Below are positions 63,441-64,000 of a stretch of DNA of 64,000 nt, piece after piece. Both the position numbers and the translations under genes were made by a program. The notes under the pieces were generated by a model that worked only from the letters and a program-made list of their open reading frames with translations, made no database searches and was not told where the DNA came from. Every line of letters begins with the position of its first letter. Position 1 is the first letter of the stretch. This DNA is from Apostichopus japonicus (taxonomy: Eukaryota > Echinodermata > Holothuroidea > Aspidochirotida > Stichopodidae), in NCBI RefSeq assembly GCF_037975245.1, contig NC_092569.1, positions 13,972,501-14,036,500 on the forward strand, written 5' to 3'.

Positions 63441-64000
63441 GCCATTCCATTATGTGTGCAAACAGAGTAGCTTTTTCCCTTTCCAACAGTACCATTTTTA
63501 AGAAAATGGGAGGTACCGTTGTTGAGAAAATTGATTTCAAACTGTGAATATCCCAGAGATGTCATTCCCAAAATAGAGCCAAATATTCATAATTATGAGG
63601 CTATGACGTCACCGAATGAACCAAATGAACACCAAATCTATACCCCCCTGTGCTATTCCAATGGGGAAATGAATCATTATCATTCGTCACTGAAATCATG
63701 AGATAGGTGGCATGAAGTCAAGATTCTCTATGAACCCTGTCCCCAATAACCATATTCTGTTGTCGGTAGTTCCAACTGCTGTGAAACCCATGATGAAGAG
63801 CAACAACATTATACTTGTGGTTTTATCGGCTACACTTTTTATTTCTGGCTAGTAACTGGGATTTCCATGTTAAAGATCCTTGCTGACTTTGCTCTGGACC
63901 GGCAAAAAACTAAGTTGCTTGTATGTGAATTTCACCCACCCCATTTTGAATCTTCATGAGCCAAGGATTCTAAACAACCCAATCATCACCACTCTCTGTC
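63441..64000. other. Unassigned sequence at the right edge
   Basis: No recognised domain or RNA gene. A frame at 63519-63701 has no support. Confidence 0.45.

Overview
The window is nuclear DNA of a multicellular animal, not a prokaryote. Genes are split by GT-AG introns, long (TA)n tracts are common, and tRNA-derived SINEs, LINE remnants, a hAT-type element and two very large tandem arrays are present. The gene content (death-domain protein, a TRPA1-like start) and the marine-invertebrate style of the SINE suggest a marine invertebrate, possibly a deuterostome such as an echinoderm or hemichordate. That placement is inference only.

Layout. 1-5356: minisatellite of a 65-bp unit (about 82 copies) with larger internal duplications. 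5357-7883: gene-poor DNA with one tRNA-derived SINE and two strong inverted repeats next to the following array. 7884-29345: satellite of about 25 copies of an 859-bp unit; each unit has a 16-bp-arm hairpin and one G-quadruplex motif on each strand, and a 5-unit block is duplicated. 29346-30790: three tandem tRNA-like SINE copies (period about 371 bp) ending in a 182-bp (TA)n run. 30791-31920: a degenerate ATATCTC-type repeat. 31921-47470: one 11-exon gene on the + strand. 47471-51145: LINE debris and unassigned DNA. 51146-53920: the first two exons of a TRPA1-like ankyrin protein. 53921-60030: no recognisable exon. 60030-64000: a GGTTCT/AGAACC palindromic cluster, fragments of a minus-strand C2H2-linked protein family, a small inverted-repeat element and a frameshifted LINE reverse transcriptase.

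The main gene (31921-47470) is the most interesting feature. Eleven exons join with matching phases into 1206 nt, giving 401 residues plus a stop. The predicted protein has an N-terminal death domain (about 54-125), three near-identical small cytoplasmic exons, one membrane helix (192-213), three near-identical Thr/Ser-rich stalk exons and a C-terminal domain resembling the insect MBF2 secreted-protein family. There is no signal peptide and basic residues precede the helix, so it reads as a type II membrane protein with the MBF2-like domain outside and the death domain in the cytoplasm: a candidate receptor-like architecture. Local tandem duplication has lengthened the linkers on both sides of the membrane, and decayed exon copies remain in the introns.

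The TRPA1-like gene lies downstream on the same strand and only its N-terminal end is visible. The minus-strand pieces at 61-63 kb look like a broken or partial member of a mobile-element-associated protein family. Most of the window (about 27 of 64 kb) is tandem repeat.
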